A stretch of DNA of 64,000 nucleotides, from positions 62,001 to 126,000 of the forward strand of contig NZ_JAJUOS010000003.1 in assembly GCF_021378075.1 (NCBI RefSeq). The letters are read 5' to 3'. The notes beneath the pieces were generated by a model. That model did not search any database. It had not been told where the DNA came from and saw only the letters and a list, made by a program, of their open reading frames with translations. Positions within the stretch are counted from its first letter, which is position 1, and each line of letters opens with the position of its first letter. Below are positions 18,910 through 28,888 of this stretch, one piece after another. Source of the stretch: Rhodobacter flavimaris (GTDB lineage Bacteria; Pseudomonadota; Alphaproteobacteria; Rhodobacterales; Rhodobacteraceae). Both the position numbers and the translations under genes were made by a program.

Positions 18910-21113
18910 TGGGCTTTTTCCGCAGCGCCCCGGTCACGCTACTTGCCGCGCTTACGCTTTGCACCGCGCTTGGCGGCGCCTATGTGCCGCGCGCACTCGC
19001 GCAGACTTCGACCGCCGCGCCCGCCGTTGATGAGGCCGCGACGCTGCTGGCCGACCGCATACTGCTGACAGCAAGCGACCAGCTGATCGCCGAAGGCGCG
19101 GTCGAGATCTACTACCGCTCGAACAGGCTCAGCGCCTCTCGCCTGATCTACGACAAGACGACCGACCGGCTGACCATCGAAGGCCCGATCCGCCTGATCG
19201 AGCCCGGCGAGGCTGGCAATGTGCTTCTGGCCGATCAGGCCGAGCTGTCGCGCGATCTGCAAAACGGCATCATGGTGGGCGCGCGCATGGTCATGGCGCG
19301 CGAGCTGCAACTGGCCGCCGCGCGGATAGAGCGCAAGGACGGCCGGATCACTACCTTCAGCCAGGTCGTCGCCTCGTCTTGCGAGATTTGCGCCACCGAC
19401 CCGACGCCGCTTTGGGAAATCCGGGCGCGCAAGATCACCCATGACGCCGACGCCCGGCAACTTGTGTTCGACGGCGCGCAATTCCGCGTCATGGGGGCGC
19501 CGGTCTTCTACTTCCCGCATATGCGGATGCCCGATCCCACGGTCGAGCGCATGTCGGGATTTCTGATGTCCAGCATCCGCACGACCTCGAACCTCGGCAC
19601 GGGGATCAAGGTTCCCTATTTCTTCACGCTCGGCGACAGCGCCGACCTGACGCTCGAGCCCTACCTGTCCACCTCCGAGACGGTGACCCTGGGGATGCGG
19701 TATCGCCGGGCCTTCGACAAAGGCACGCTTGAGGTCAACGGGGCCTACTCGCGCGACGATATCCTGAAGGACGAGGACCGCGGCTACCTGTTCATGGACG
19801 CCCGCTTCGCGCTGCCCGCCGATTTCAATCTGGGTCTCCAGCTGCGACTGACCAGCGACGATGCCTATCTGGTCGATTACGACATCACCGACGACGACCG
19901 CCTCTGGTCGGGCATCACGCTGGACCGCGTGCGCCGGGACGAGCTGATCTGGGCGCGTTTTGGCAATACCCATTCGCTACGCGAAGGGGAAAGCAACGCG
20001 ACCGAGCCGATGCTGGCGGGCGATGCCCAATGGGTTCAGGTGTTCCGCCCCGGCCTGATCGGCGGCGAGGCCACGCTGGAATGGCAGCTCAGCGCGCTGC
20101 GGCGCGCCGCCGATACCGAGCTGGACGGCGCCGATCTCGATTTGATCTCGGACGGTCGCGACCGGGTGCGCGCGTCGCTGGTCGCGGATTGGCGCCGCAA
20201 CTGGTTGCTGAACGGCGGCATTCTGGCGACGACCGAGACAGAGCTTGCCTTCGACGCGGCCGTGGTCAACCAGGACCCGAGCTACGAGACAACCATCCTG
20301 CGCGCCCTGCCCTCGCTTGGCGTCGAGCTGCGCTGGCCCTGGGTCAAGACCTCGGGCGCCGCCGCCCATGTCATCGAACCCGTGGCGCAACTGATCTGGA
20401 GCCGCGACTCGCTTGAGGAACTGCCAAACGAGGACAGCTGGCTGACGGAGTTCGACGAGGGCAACCTGTTCGCCTTCTCGCGCTTTCCGGGCGGCGACAT
20501 GCGCGAGCGCGGGCTGCGCGCCAACCTTGGCCTGAGCTGGACGCGCAACGACGCCGCGGGATGGTCGCTTGGGGTGACTGCGGGCCGGGTCGTTCATGCC
20601 GAGGATCTCGAGCAGTTTTCCACGGGGTCGGGGCTGTCGGGCACACGCTCGGACTGGCTTGTGGCCGCGCATCTGACCGGGGCGAACGGGCTGATGCTGT
20701 CGAACCGCGCGCTATTCGACGACGATCTGAATTTCTCGCGCGATGAGCTGCGGCTGGCCTATGCCGGTGAACGCTACCAGATCGGCGCCGGCTATCTGTG
20801 GATGGAAGAGAACCCCGATGAAGGCCGCGACGACGCGATCTCGGAGCTTCAGCTGGAAAGCGGCTGGGGCTTGGGTGGCGGCTGGTCGGGAACCTTCGAC
20901 GCGCGCTACGATTTCACCGCCGACCGGGCCAGCCGGGCGTCACTTGGGCTGCAATATGCCACCGAATGCGTGACGGTCGATCTTTCCCTCTCGCGCAGAT
21001 TCACTTCCTCCTCTAGTGTGAAGCCCGAAACCGGGATCGGGCTGTCGGTGCAGCTTGCGGGTTTCGGCGCGAACGCGGCCTCGGGGGCCGAGCGCCGGGT
21101 CTGCACGCGCTGA
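18909..21113 (+). CDS. lptD: LPS assembly outer-membrane protein LptD
   Basis: LptD forms the outer-membrane barrel that inserts LPS on the cell surface. The 734-aa protein starts at ATG 18909, whose A is the last base of the lptG stop. It has a signal peptide (cleavage after ALA-QT near residue 32), an N-terminal OstA jellyroll (ADRILLTASDQLIAEGAVEIYYRSNRL region) and a long beta-barrel with many aromatic-ending strands. Two Cys pairs are visible (CEICATD in the N-domain and Cys residues near the C-terminus), which could form the disulfides needed for function. Length is normal for alphaproteobacteria. Confidence 0.94.
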   Translation: MGFFRSAPVTLLAALTLCTALGGAYVPRALAQTSTAAPAVDEAATLLADRILLTASDQLIAEGAVEIYYRSNRLSASRLIYDKTTDRLTIEGPIRLIEPGEAGNVLLADQAELSRDLQNGIMVGARMVMARELQLAAARIERKDGRITTFSQVVASSCEICATDPTPLWEIRARKITHDADARQLVFDGAQFRVMGAPVFYFPHMRMPDPTVERMSGFLMSSIRTTSNLGTGIKVPYFFTLGDSADLTLEPYLSTSETVTLGMRYRRAFDKGTLEVNGAYSRDDILKDEDRGYLFMDARFALPADFNLGLQLRLTSDDAYLVDYDITDDDRLWSGITLDRVRRDELIWARFGNTHSLREGESNATEPMLAGDAQWVQVFRPGLIGGEATLEWQLSALRRAADTELDGADLDLISDGRDRVRASLVADWRRNWLLNGGILATTETELAFDAAVVNQDPSYETTILRALPSLGVELRWPWVKTSGAAAHVIEPVAQLIWSRDSLEELPNEDSWLTEFDEGNLFAFSRFPGGDMRERGLRANLGLSWTRNDAAGWSLGVTAGRVVHAEDLEQFSTGSGLSGTRSDWLVAAHLTGANGLMLSNRALFDDDLNFSRDELRLAYAGERYQIGAGYLWMEENPDEGRDDAISELQLESGWGLGGGWSGTFDARYDFTADRASRASLGLQYATECVTVDLSLSRRFTSSSSVKPETGIGLSVQLAGFGANAASGAERRVCTR

Positions 21114-21161
21114 TCGCCCTCACAGCCCGATGAACGAAACAGGCAGACGACGGATCGAACG

Positions 21162-22397
21162 ATGAAGCGAATTCTTCCTATCCTTGCCATGGTTTGCGGC
21201 TCTGTGTTGATGCAAGAGCCCGGTCGCGGCGCGGCACTTGCCCAGTCGGCTTCGCCCTTCGCGCCCGTGATCATGGTCAACGACCTCGGCATCACCGCCT
21301 TCGAGATCGAGCAGCGCGTAAAGTTCCTTGAACTGCTGCGCCAGACCGGCGACCTGCAGGCCGAGGCGGAAAAGGCGCTAATCGAGGACCGGCTGCGCGA
21401 AAGCGCCGCCAAGCGCGCGGGGATCACCCTCTCGGCCGAGGCGCTTTCCTCCGGCATGTCCGAATTCGCCGGGCGCGCGAACCTGACCACCGAGCAGTTT
21501 GTGCAGGAACTTTCCCAAGTTGGCATCGAGGAGCAGACGTTCCGCGACTTCGTCAGCGCGGGACTGCTGTGGCGCGATGCGATCCGCGCAAAATACGCCA
21601 ACCGCATCCGGATCACCGCCGCCGATATCGACCATGCCATGCTGCTTGAAAGCGAGCGCGGCCAGACTGCGCGGGTGCTGATTTCGGAAATCATCATTCC
21701 CACCCCGCCCGGTCAGGAGGCCGAAGCGATGGCTGCGGCCCGGCGCGCCTCGGCCGCCTCGGGCGACGCGGCCTTCAGCGCGCTTGCACGCGAGTTCTCG
21801 GCAACGGAATCGGCGCCGCGGGGTGGGCATCTTGACTGGATGGAAGTTTCCAACATGCCCCCGGCCCTGCGCCCGGTCATCATGGGTCTCAAACCCGGCC
21901 AGGCCAGCGCGCCGATGCAAATCCCCAACGCCGTGGCGGTCTTCATGCTGCGCTCGATTGACGAAGGCGGCAAAGCCCCCGCCACCGCTCAGACGCTGGA
22001 ATACACCCGCTTCATCGTCGGCCCCGCGACGGCGGCTCAAACCGCCAGCGACGCCGGTTCCATCGCGGCACGGGTTGATCGCTGCGACGATTTCTACGGC
22101 ATCGCCAAGGACTTGCCCGCAGAACGGCTGATCCGCGAGACGCTCCCTCAGGGCGCGATCCCGCAAGATATCGCCATCGCCCTCGCCAGCATGGACATTG
22201 GCGAGACCCGCGCGCTTCAGCGTGGCGCGAATACCGAGCTGGTCACGCTGTGCAAACGCGAAAAGACGCTAGCCGAGGGCGAAACTGCCCCCACCCGCGA
22301 CGAGATCGGGCAGCGCCTGACCAACCAGCGCCTGAACGCCTATTCGGATAGCGATATCGCCGATCTGCTCGCGAATGCGGTGATCGTCCGCCCATGA
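21162..22397 (+). CDS. surA: periplasmic peptidyl-prolyl isomerase/chaperone SurA
   Basis: The 411-aa product begins with a signal peptide (MKRILPILAMVCGSVLM..., cleavage near LAQS). An N-terminal SurA chaperone region follows with VNDLGITAFEIEQRVKFLELL, and then one parvulin-type PPIase domain at ~170-270 (ARVLISEIIIP, GGHLDWMEVSNMPPAL). The C-terminal helix region resembles the rest of SurA. It escorts outer-membrane proteins such as LptD, its neighbour, through the periplasm. It is 48 bases after lptD and overlaps pdxA by four bases. Confidence 0.9.
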   Translation: MKRILPILAMVCGSVLMQEPGRGAALAQSASPFAPVIMVNDLGITAFEIEQRVKFLELLRQTGDLQAEAEKALIEDRLRESAAKRAGITLSAEALSSGMSEFAGRANLTTEQFVQELSQVGIEEQTFRDFVSAGLLWRDAIRAKYANRIRITAADIDHAMLLESERGQTARVLISEIIIPTPPGQEAEAMAAARRASAASGDAAFSALAREFSATESAPRGGHLDWMEVSNMPPALRPVIMGLKPGQASAPMQIPNAVAVFMLRSIDEGGKAPATAQTLEYTRFIVGPATAAQTASDAGSIAARVDRCDDFYGIAKDLPAERLIRETLPQGAIPQDIAIALASMDIGETRALQRGANTELVTLCKREKTLAEGETAPTRDEIGQRLTNQRLNAYSDSDIADLLANAVIVRP

Positions 22398-23368
22398 GCG
22401 ACAGGCCCGTTATCCTGAGCTGCGGCGACCCCTCGGGCATCGGGCCTGAAATCGCGGCGAAGGCTTGGGAGGCCCTAGGTGCCAGCCTGCCGTTCGTCTG
22501 GATCGGCGATCCAGCACATCTGCCGCGCGGAACCTCTGTGCGCGAGATATCCGAGCCGTCCGAAGCGATGACCCATGCTGGCAGCGCCCTGCCCGTGTTG
22601 CCGCACCCGTTCGAGGCGGCCGCACTTCCGGGAAAACCCGATCCTGCTAATGCCAAGGGCGTCATCGACGTGATCGCGCGGGGCGTCGATCTGGTGATGC
22701 GTGGCGAGGGACTCGCGCTGACCACCGCGCCCATTCACAAGAAGGCATTGAAAGACGGCGCTGGATTTGCCTTTCCCGGCCATACCGAATACCTCGCGCA
22801 TCTCGCCGGAGGTGCCAAGGTGGTGATGATGCTGGCTGCGCCCGCGCTGCGCGTCGTGCCGGCAACCATCCATATCGCCCTATCCGAGGTTCCGCGCGCC
22901 TTCACTCCGGCGGTTCTACGCGAGACCGTGCGGATTACTGCCGAGGGGTTGCGGCTCGATTTCGGGATCGACAATCCGCGCATCGCCATCGCCGGGCTGA
23001 ACCCGCACGCGGGCGAAGGCGGGGTGATGGGCCGCGAAGAACTCGAATGGATGCAGGACGAGATCGAGGCCTTGCGCGACGAGGGCTTTGCACTCTCCGG
23101 TCCGCTGCCGGCTGACACGATGTTTCACGCCGCCGCGCGGTCGCGCTACGACGCAGCGATTTGCGCCTATCACGATCAGGCGCTGATCCCGATCAAGACC
23201 CTGGCCTTCGACGAGGGGGTGAACGTCACGCTTGGCCTGCCTTTCGTGCGCACCTCGCCCGATCACGGCACCGCCTACGATATCGCCGGAAACGGGCGCG
23301 CCAATCCCTCAAGCCTGATCGCCGCGCTGAAACTGGCGGCGCAGATGGGGGCCGCGCGCGCGGGCTGA
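22394..23368 (+). CDS. pdxA: 4-hydroxythreonine-4-phosphate dehydrogenase
   Basis: PdxA oxidises 4-phosphohydroxy-L-threonine in the pyridoxal-phosphate pathway. The 324-aa protein has the N-terminal CGDPSGIGPEI motif, the LTTAPIHKKALKDGAGFAFPGHTEYLA substrate loop, GLNPHAGEGG and metal-ligand motifs CAYHDQALIPIK and RTSPDHGTAYDIAG. All are intact. It sits in the standard lptD-surA-pdxA-rsmA order, coupled to surA by ATGA. Confidence 0.95.
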   Translation: MSDRPVILSCGDPSGIGPEIAAKAWEALGASLPFVWIGDPAHLPRGTSVREISEPSEAMTHAGSALPVLPHPFEAAALPGKPDPANAKGVIDVIARGVDLVMRGEGLALTTAPIHKKALKDGAGFAFPGHTEYLAHLAGGAKVVMMLAAPALRVVPATIHIALSEVPRAFTPAVLRETVRITAEGLRLDFGIDNPRIAIAGLNPHAGEGGVMGREELEWMQDEIEALRDEGFALSGPLPADTMFHAAARSRYDAAICAYHDQALIPIKTLAFDEGVNVTLGLPFVRTSPDHGTAYDIAGNGRANPSSLIAALKLAAQMGAARAG

Positions 23369-23417
23369 GCTTGCTCGTGCGGCGCGAATGCCCTATCCCC
23401 GGCGCAATGGTGAGGCC

Positions 23418-23458
23418 GGGGGCTGTCTGCCCCCGGACCCCCGAGGATATTTGGACCA
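23418..23458. repeat. intergenic repeat copy 1 (CCCCCGAGGxTATTTGGAC type)
   Basis: A hairpin GGGGGC/GCCCCC (arms 23418-23423 and 23429-23434) is followed by the block CCCCCGAGGATATTTGGACCA. The same block occurs at 28889-28941 after tpiA. I recall this kind of GC-hairpin plus TATTTGGAC sequence in gaps of many Rhodobacteraceae genomes. Here it sits between pdxA and rsmA and ends about ten bases before the rsmA ribosome-binding site. Confidence 0.55.
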
Positions 23459-23479
23459 CATTGAATGCAGGAGGCACAG

Positions 23480-24328
23480 ATGGCGGCGATCGACGGGCTT
23501 CCTCCGCTGCGCGAGGTCATTCGCGATCACGAGTTGGTAGCGAAGAAGAGCCTTGGGCAGAACTTTCTGCTGGACCTGAACCTGACGGCGAAGATCGCGC
23601 GCTCGGCCGGGGATCTGACCGGGCATGATGTGCTGGAGGTCGGGCCCGGGCCGGGTGGTTTGACGCGCGGGTTGCTGGCGGAAGGGGCGCGCAAGGTTCT
23701 CGCGGTCGAGAAAGATGCGCGCTGTCTGCCTGCGCTGGCCGAGATCGCCGCGCATTATCCGGGGCGGCTCGAAGTCATCAACGGCGATGCGCTTGAGGTC
23801 GATGTGCGTGCGCATCTGACCCCGCCGATCCGGATTGCAGCCAACCTGCCCTATAATGTCGGGACCGAGTTGCTGGTGCGCTGGCTTACGCCAAAGGAAT
23901 GGCCGCCGTTCTGGGAAAGCCTGACGCTCATGTTCCAGAAAGAGGTGGCGGAGCGGATCGTGGCCAAGCCCAGTTCGAACCATTACGGGCGGCTGGCGAT
24001 CCTGGCGCAGTGGCGCTGCGAGGCGAAGATCGTGATGATCCTGCCGCCCGAAGCCTTCACGCCTGCGCCCAAGGTGCATTCCGCCGTCGTGCATCTGCGC
24101 GCCCTGCCCGAGCCGCGCTTTCCGGCCGACCCGAAGGTGCTGGAGCAGGTGGTTGCGGCGGGTTTCAACCAGCGCCGCAAGATGCTGCGCGCCTCGCTGA
24201 AGGGTATCCATCCGCAAATCGAGAGCTTGCTGGAAGAGGCAGGCATCGCACCGACCGAGCGCGCCGAGCGGGTGAGCCTTGAGCAATTCTGCCATCTCGC
24301 GCGGCTTGTCGCGGCGGCGCGCGGCTGA
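23480..24328 (+). CDS. rsmA: 16S rRNA (adenine1518/1519-N6) dimethyltransferase
   Basis: RsmA/KsgA dimethylates two adenines in helix 45 of 16S rRNA, a late ribosome-assembly step. The 282-aa protein starts at ATG 23480, six bases after AGGAGG at 23469-23474; an earlier ATG at 23465 would overlap that site. Motifs are SLGQNFLLD at the N-terminus, the SAM site [16 protein letters not shown], and the catalytic NLPYNV. The C-terminal domain ends in [14 protein letters not shown], as usual. Confidence 0.95.
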   Translation: MAAIDGLPPLREVIRDHELVAKKSLGQNFLLDLNLTAKIARSAGDLTGHDVLEVGPGPGGLTRGLLAEGARKVLAVEKDARCLPALAEIAAHYPGRLEVINGDALEVDVRAHLTPPIRIAANLPYNVGTELLVRWLTPKEWPPFWESLTLMFQKEVAERIVAKPSSNHYGRLAILAQWRCEAKIVMILPPEAFTPAPKVHSAVVHLRALPEPRFPADPKVLEQVVAAGFNQRRKMLRASLKGIHPQIESLLEEAGIAPTERAERVSLEQFCHLARLVAAARG

Positions 24329-24334
24329 AATGCA

Positions 24335-24358
24335 AACCGCGCCGGTTAGGGCGCGGTT
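24335..24358. terminator. hairpin between convergent rsmA and DUF4167 genes
   Basis: A 9-bp inverted repeat (AACCGCGCC at 24335-24343, GGCGCGGTT at 24350-24358) with a 6-nt loop fills the 37-base gap between the two stop codons. No long T-run follows on either side, so it may act as a weak bidirectional terminator. Confidence 0.5.
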
Positions 24359-24365
24359 CGGGAAT

Positions 24366-24959
24366 TCATTCTTCGATCGGGGCTTCGCTTGGCGCTTCAG
24401 GCGTCGTTGCGTCCTCGCCTTTCGGTTCGCGCGGCTTGCGCGGGGCGCGGCGGTTGCGCGGCTTGGCCGGCTTGCCCTCAGTGGCCTGAGGGGCTGCGGA
24501 ACTTACGGCCTCGGCGCGCATTTCGGGCGTCTCGACGAGGGTCGAGGCGTCGTCCGGCTGCTCCGGCGCCTCGGGGGCGGCGGGCTGCTGTTCGGGCTGC
24601 TGTTCGGGCTGCTCGTCACGGGGCTGGTCCTCGCCGCGGTTCTCGCCGCGCTCACGCTGGCCATGGCCGTTTTGCTGGTTCTGACGCTGACGCTCTTCCT
24701 GCTCGCGCGCCATTTCGCGCTGCGCCTCACCCAGCATGCGGGTGTAATGCTCGGCGTGCTGGAGGAAGTTCTGCTCGGCCACGCGGTCGTTCGACAGCTG
24801 CGCATCGCGGGCAAGCATCAGATACTTGTCGATGATCTGCTGCGGCGTGCCGCGCACCTTGCCCTCGGGGCCCGAGCTGTCAAACACCCGGTTGATGATA
24901 TTGCCGATCGAGCGTTGGCGGTTCGACTTATTGCGCGAACGGGATTTCGAAGATCTCAT
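24366..24959 (-). CDS. DUF4167 domain protein, disordered Gln/Pro/Ala-rich tail
   Basis: The 197-aa product starts at ATG 24959. Residues 1-80 are the conserved DUF4167 part: a very basic start (MRSSKSRSRNKSNRQRS), then NIINRVFDSSGPEGKVRGTPQQIIDKY and RDAQLSNDRVAEQNFLQHAEHYTRML. The rest is low-complexity (repeats such as PEQQPEQQP, then Lys/Arg/Pro blocks), so it is probably disordered. The family is almost confined to Alphaproteobacteria and usually sits downstream of prfA-prmC, as here. The basic N-terminus suggests RNA or ribosome binding, but I know of no proven function. Confidence 0.85.
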   Translation of the reverse strand: MRSSKSRSRNKSNRQRSIGNIINRVFDSSGPEGKVRGTPQQIIDKYLMLARDAQLSNDRVAEQNFLQHAEHYTRMLGEAQREMAREQEERQRQNQQNGHGQRERGENRGEDQPRDEQPEQQPEQQPAAPEAPEQPDDASTLVETPEMRAEAVSSAAPQATEGKPAKPRNRRAPRKPREPKGEDATTPEAPSEAPIEE

Positions 24960-25245
24960 GAGCTTTCGTTCGTTTTGCCCCTTGGGGCTGCTGAGGTCTG
25001 GGCTGCGATCCGGAAAGCGGATACTGGCCGTTCCTTGCGGGCTGGTCCTTCGGTAACCGGGCAAGAGCCCGCCTGAGACCAAGTGACCCGCAGTGTGAAG
25101 CTGAGCCGTGCGGTGGATCGACATCCGCCCTGCACAGATTTGACTAATCATGGGATGGCAGGACTCGCAAGCAAAAATCTGCGCCAAGGCCGCGAATTGG
25201 CGGGTTTTTACCGCCGGAATGCGCGTTTTGGCCACAACCGGGCTG
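24960..25245. other. 286-bp gap between prmC and the DUF4167 gene
   Basis: This stretch holds no gene I can support. It contains two hairpins: GCGGGCT/AGCCCGC at 25037-25072 and GGCGG/CCGCC with a T-rich loop at 25199-25215. The DUF4167 promoter should lie here on the minus strand, but I see no convincing -35/-10 pair. Confidence 0.5.
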
Positions 25246-26103
25246 TCAGGCGCAGCCGCAGCCCCCGTCCTCAAGCGGTTTGCGCGCCATCACCACGCGA
25301 TCGCGGCCATCGAGATCCTGGCGCACCTCGATCCGCTCAAGCCCCTGCGCGGCCAGAAGATCGCTGACCTGTTTTGCCTGTGTCGGGCCGATTTCCAGCA
25401 ATATCCGCCCGCCCGGCATCAGGCGCGGCGCGGCACCACGCGCAATGGCACGGTAGGCGTCCAGCCCGTCCCCGCCGGGGGTCAGTGCGCCCAAGGGTTC
25501 CCAGTCGCGCACATCGACCGACAGGCCCGCCATCTCGTCTTGCGCGATATAGGGCGGGTTCGAGACGATCAGATCAAAGACCCCGATCAGTGCCGCGAAC
25601 CAGTCCGAGGCCACGAATCGCGCGCGTTTCTCGACACCAAGCCGGGTGGCGTTGCCCTGCGCGACGGCAAGTGCTGCGGGTGAGACATCGGTGCCGGTGC
25701 CAACGGCGAAGGGCATCCCCTTCAGACAGGAGATCAGGATGCAGCCGGTCCCCGTGCCAAGGTCGAGCAATTTGGCGAAAGGCTCTTCAAGGGCCGCAGC
25801 CACCAGAATCTCGGTCTCGGGGCGCGGGTCGAGTGTGTCGCGCGTGACGCGGAACTCCTGACCCCAGAAAAGCCGTCGCCCGGTGATCTGCGCGACGGGC
25901 TGGCGCGCCTCGCGTGCGGTGATGGCGCGGTCGAAGGCCGCTTGCTCGGCCTCGGTCAGATCGTCCTGAAGGCGCAGTGTCAGCCGATCTGGCGCCTCGT
26001 CCAGCGCATAGGCCATCAGGCGGCGTGCATCGAGCGCGGCGCCCTCGATCCCTGCTGCGGTCAGGCGCCGGGTGCCAAGAACAAGGGCGGCCTGCGCTTT
26101 CAC
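25246..26103 (-). CDS. prmC: peptide chain release factor N5-glutamine methyltransferase
   Basis: PrmC (HemK) methylates the glutamine of the GGQ motif in release factors. The 285-aa product has the N-terminal helical domain, the SAM motif [14 protein letters not shown], and the catalytic NPPY motif ([10 protein letters not shown]). It ends in a Gly/Cys tail (GGCGCA). Its start overlaps the prfA stop (ATGA), so enzyme and substrate are made from the same message. Confidence 0.95.
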   Translation of the reverse strand: MKAQAALVLGTRRLTAAGIEGAALDARRLMAYALDEAPDRLTLRLQDDLTEAEQAAFDRAITAREARQPVAQITGRRLFWGQEFRVTRDTLDPRPETEILVAAALEEPFAKLLDLGTGTGCILISCLKGMPFAVGTGTDVSPAALAVAQGNATRLGVEKRARFVASDWFAALIGVFDLIVSNPPYIAQDEMAGLSVDVRDWEPLGALTPGGDGLDAYRAIARGAAPRLMPGGRILLEIGPTQAKQVSDLLAAQGLERIEVRQDLDGRDRVVMARKPLEDGGCGCA

Positions 26104-27155
26104 GCCTCCATCTCCGCCAGCTTCTCGGCCTGATCATGCGCGGTCAGCGCGTCGATCACCTCGTCGAGGTCGCCATTCATGATCTGGGCCAGCGCATAAA
26201 GCGTCAGGTTGATGCGGTGATCGGTCATCCGGCCCTGCGGGAAGTTGTAGGTGCGAATCCGCTCGGACCGGTCGCCCGAGCCCACCTGCGCCTTGCGATC
26301 GGCTGCACGCTCATTCGCCAGGCGTTCACGTTCGGCCTCATAAAGCCGGGCGCGCAGGACGGCCATGGCATTGGCGCGGTTCTGGTGCTGGGACTTCTCG
26401 GACGAAGTCACGACGATGCCGGTCGGAATATGCGTGATGCGCACCGCCGAGTCGGTCGTGTTGACGTGCTGGCCACCCGCGCCCGAGCTGCGCATCGTGT
26501 CGATCCGGATGTCCGAGGCGGGAATGTCGATATCGACCTCGGCGGCCTCGGGCAGCACTGCGACCGTCGCGGCCGAGGTATGGATACGCCCGCCGGCCTC
26601 GGTTTCAGGCACGCGCTGCACGCGGTGGACGCCGGATTCGTATTTCAGGCGGGCAAAGACGCCCTCGCCCTCGATCCGCGCGACGGCCTCCTTGACGCCG
26701 CCAAGTTCGGTCTCGGTGAAATCCATCAGCTCGAACCGCCAGCCGTGGCTTTCGGCGTAGCGCTGATACATCCGCAGCAGATCGCCTGCGAACAGTGCGG
26801 CCTCCTCGCCGCCGGTGCCGGGGCGGATTTCCAGGATCGCGGGGCGCGCGTCGGCGGCATCCTTGGGCAGAAGGGCCAGACGCAGGGCCTGCTCCATTTC
26901 AGGGATACGGGCGCGCAGGCGCGGCAGTTCTTCCTCGGCCAGGTCCTTCATCTCGGGGTCGCGCAGCCAGCCCTCCGCCTCGCGCACGTCGTCAAGCGCC
27001 TGCCGGTAGGCGGCGATTTCCTCGACCACGGGGCGCAGTTCGGAATATTCGCGCGACAGGGCCGCGATTTCGGCGGGCGCGGCGGATGAGTTCAGCTTGG
27101 CCTCGAGATACTCGAAGCGTTGCGTGATCTGGGCGAGTTTGTCGAACGGAACCAT
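26100..27155 (-). CDS. prfA: peptide chain release factor 1
   Basis: RF1 reads UAA and UAG stop codons. The 351-aa protein starts at ATG 27155 (MVPFDKL). It has an N-terminal coiled domain, the [18 protein letters not shown] segment, the peptidyl-tRNA hydrolysis motif GGQ ([10 protein letters not shown]), and ends normally. The codon-recognition PxT region is in [10 protein letters not shown] and its surroundings. It is the first gene of the prfA-prmC pair and is divergent from sufT. Confidence 0.96.
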   Translation of the reverse strand: MVPFDKLAQITQRFEYLEAKLNSSAAPAEIAALSREYSELRPVVEEIAAYRQALDDVREAEGWLRDPEMKDLAEEELPRLRARIPEMEQALRLALLPKDAADARPAILEIRPGTGGEEAALFAGDLLRMYQRYAESHGWRFELMDFTETELGGVKEAVARIEGEGVFARLKYESGVHRVQRVPETEAGGRIHTSAATVAVLPEAAEVDIDIPASDIRIDTMRSSGAGGQHVNTTDSAVRITHIPTGIVVTSSEKSQHQNRANAMAVLRARLYEAERERLANERAADRKAQVGSGDRSERIRTYNFPQGRMTDHRINLTLYALAQIMNGDLDEVIDALTAHDQAEKLAEMEA

Positions 27156-27240
27156 GCCAGCGGTTTGGCGCGGAAGCACGCTGCGGTCAAGCCTGCGGCA
27201 AACGCTGCCTTTACCTTGGCCGCGCCTTTCCCTATATAAA

Positions 27241-27259
27241 TTCTCGACTATCGCGAGAA
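27241..27259. promoter_or_regulatory. inverted repeat upstream of the sufT-like gene
   Basis: TTCTCG (27241-27246) and CGAGAA (27254-27259) form a perfect 6-bp inverted repeat with a 7-base spacer, directly behind an AT-rich TATATAAA (27233-27240). It lies 12 bases before the ATG at 27272, so it could be an operator or a leader hairpin for the Fe-S gene. No known consensus fits with certainty. Confidence 0.4.
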
Positions 27260-27271
27260 CCGGACCAATCC

Positions 27272-27637
27272 ATGACGACCGACGCTCAGCCCCCGCTGGA
27301 GGGTACGCCCCTGATCAAGCCCTCGACGACCGAGCACCCGCTGCATGACAGCGTGGTTGAGGCCTGTCGCACGGTCTTCGACCCCGAGATCCCGGTGAAC
27401 ATCTATGACCTCGGGTTGATTTACACGATCGAGATTTCGGCTGAGAACGATGTGAAGATCGTCATGACGCTCACGGCGCCCGGCTGCCCGGTGGCGGGCG
27501 AGATGCCGACCTGGGTGCAGGATGCGGTTGAATGCGTCGATGGCATCAAGTCGGTCGATGTCGAGATGACCTTCGATCCGCAATGGGGCATGGACATGAT
27601 GTCCGACGAAGCGCGGCTCGAACTCGGCTTCATGTAA
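27272..27637 (+). CDS. sufT: SufT-like MIP18 family Fe-S assembly protein (DUF59)
   Basis: The 121-aa product is a MIP18/DUF59 protein: [22 protein letters not shown], then the strictly conserved [14 protein letters not shown] with the reactive cysteine, and [24 protein letters not shown]. In bacteria this family (SufT, or PaaD in another context) helps mature Fe-S proteins. Being next to an IscA/SufA-type gene supports that role over phenylacetate metabolism. The main suf operon is not in the window, so the pair is an accessory set. Confidence 0.85.
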   Translation: MTTDAQPPLEGTPLIKPSTTEHPLHDSVVEACRTVFDPEIPVNIYDLGLIYTIEISAENDVKIVMTLTAPGCPVAGEMPTWVQDAVECVDGIKSVDVEMTFDPQWGMDMMSDEARLELGFM

Positions 27638-27710
27638 GCGCATCCGGGCGCGCACCTTGCCGCGCCCAACCCCGGCCCCTATCTTTGGCGCTGGACCTCA
27701 GGAGACCGCC

Positions 27711-28073
27711 ATGTTCGCCATTCCCGGCAAACCGCCCGTAACCATCACCTCGGCCGCCGTGCAGCAGATCGCGCGGCTGATGGAGCGCGAGCACGCCGCG
27801 GGCTTCCGCATCGGCGTCAAGAAGGGTGGTTGCGCGGGCATGGAATACACCATGGAAGTCGCACAAGAGGCCGGCCCCATGGATCTCGTGGTCGAGGAAG
27901 GCCCGGCCCGCGTTTTGATCGCGCCCATGGCGCAGATGTTCCTTCTTGGAACCGAGATCGACTACGAGGTCGGTCTGCTCGAATCCGGCTTCAAGTTCCG
28001 CAATCCGAATGTGGTCGAGGCCTGCGGCTGCGGGGAATCCATCAAGTTCAAGGACATGCCCGAGGAGGGCTGA
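27711..28073 (+). CDS. HesB/IscA/SufA family iron-sulfur carrier
   Basis: This 120-aa A-type carrier starts at ATG 27711 with AGGAG at 27699-27703. It has the three conserved cysteines: GGCAGMEY in the middle and the C-terminal CGCGES pair. A-type carriers accept Fe-S clusters from the scaffold and pass them to targets. Whether it is the SufA, IscA or ErpA type cannot be decided from the sequence. It follows the sufT-like gene by 73 bases. Confidence 0.88.
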   Translation: MFAIPGKPPVTITSAAVQQIARLMEREHAAGFRIGVKKGGCAGMEYTMEVAQEAGPMDLVVEEGPARVLIAPMAQMFLLGTEIDYEVGLLESGFKFRNPNVVEACGCGESIKFKDMPEEG

Positions 28074-28138
28074 TCCAATTGCCCTTTGCGCCTGCCTGCG
28101 CCCTGCCCTAATGTGTCGCAAACTCTTGGGAGGGGAAC

Positions 28139-28882
28139 ATGCGCAAGAAACTCGCGGCGGGCAACTGGAAGATGAACGGGCTGGCGGCAAGCCTGTCCGA
28201 GGTCGAGGCGCTGATCGCGGCGCATCCCAACCCGGCTTGTGACGTTCTGCTCTGTCCCCCGGCGACGCTCGTTTCGGCGATGGCCGCCGTCGCAGCGGGG
28301 CGCGTTGCGGTTGGTGGGCAGGATTGCCACATGGAACTGACCGGCGCGCATACTGGCGACATCTCGGCGCAGATGCTGGCCGATGCGGGTGCAAGCCATG
28401 TGATCGTGGGCCATTCCGAGCGCCGCGCCGATCATGGCGAAAGCGACGCGATGATCCGCGCTAAGGCCGAGGCCGCGCGCGCCCAGAGTCTGGTGGCTGT
28501 GATCTGCATTGGCGAAACCGAGGCCGAGCGCGACGCCGGCACCACGCTTGAAGTGATCGGGCGGCAGTTGTTCGGCTCGACCCCAGACGGAGCGACCGGG
28601 GTCAATACCGTTATCGCCTATGAACCCGTCTGGGCTATCGGAACTGGTCGCACGCCGACGCTGGAGCAGATCGCCGAGGTGCATGATTTCATGCGTTCGG
28701 AGCTGAACGGCCGCTTCGGGTCGGAAGGGGCGCAGATCCGGTTGCTGTATGGCGGTTCGGTCAAGCCCTCGAACGCGGCCGAGATCTTTGCAACTTCGAA
28801 TGTCGATGGGGCTCTGGTGGGCGGAGCCTCGCTGAAGGCCGCTGATTTTGGGGCGATCATCGGCGCGCTGGAACGCGCCTGA
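28139..28882 (+). CDS. tpiA: triosephosphate isomerase
   Basis: TpiA interconverts dihydroxyacetone phosphate and glyceraldehyde-3-phosphate. The 247-aa protein has the catalytic Lys in AGNWKMNG, the electrophilic His in VIVGHSERR, the catalytic Glu in [11 protein letters not shown] (with flexible loop 6), and the phosphate-binding [12 protein letters not shown] and [15 protein letters not shown] lies just before the start. The gene ends in an intergenic repeat and a strong terminator. Confidence 0.96.
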   Translation: MRKKLAAGNWKMNGLAASLSEVEALIAAHPNPACDVLLCPPATLVSAMAAVAAGRVAVGGQDCHMELTGAHTGDISAQMLADAGASHVIVGHSERRADHGESDAMIRAKAEAARAQSLVAVICIGETEAERDAGTTLEVIGRQLFGSTPDGATGVNTVIAYEPVWAIGTGRTPTLEQIAEVHDFMRSELNGRFGSEGAQIRLLYGGSVKPSNAAEIFATSNVDGALVGGASLKAADFGAIIGALERA

Positions 28883-28888
28883 GGGATA

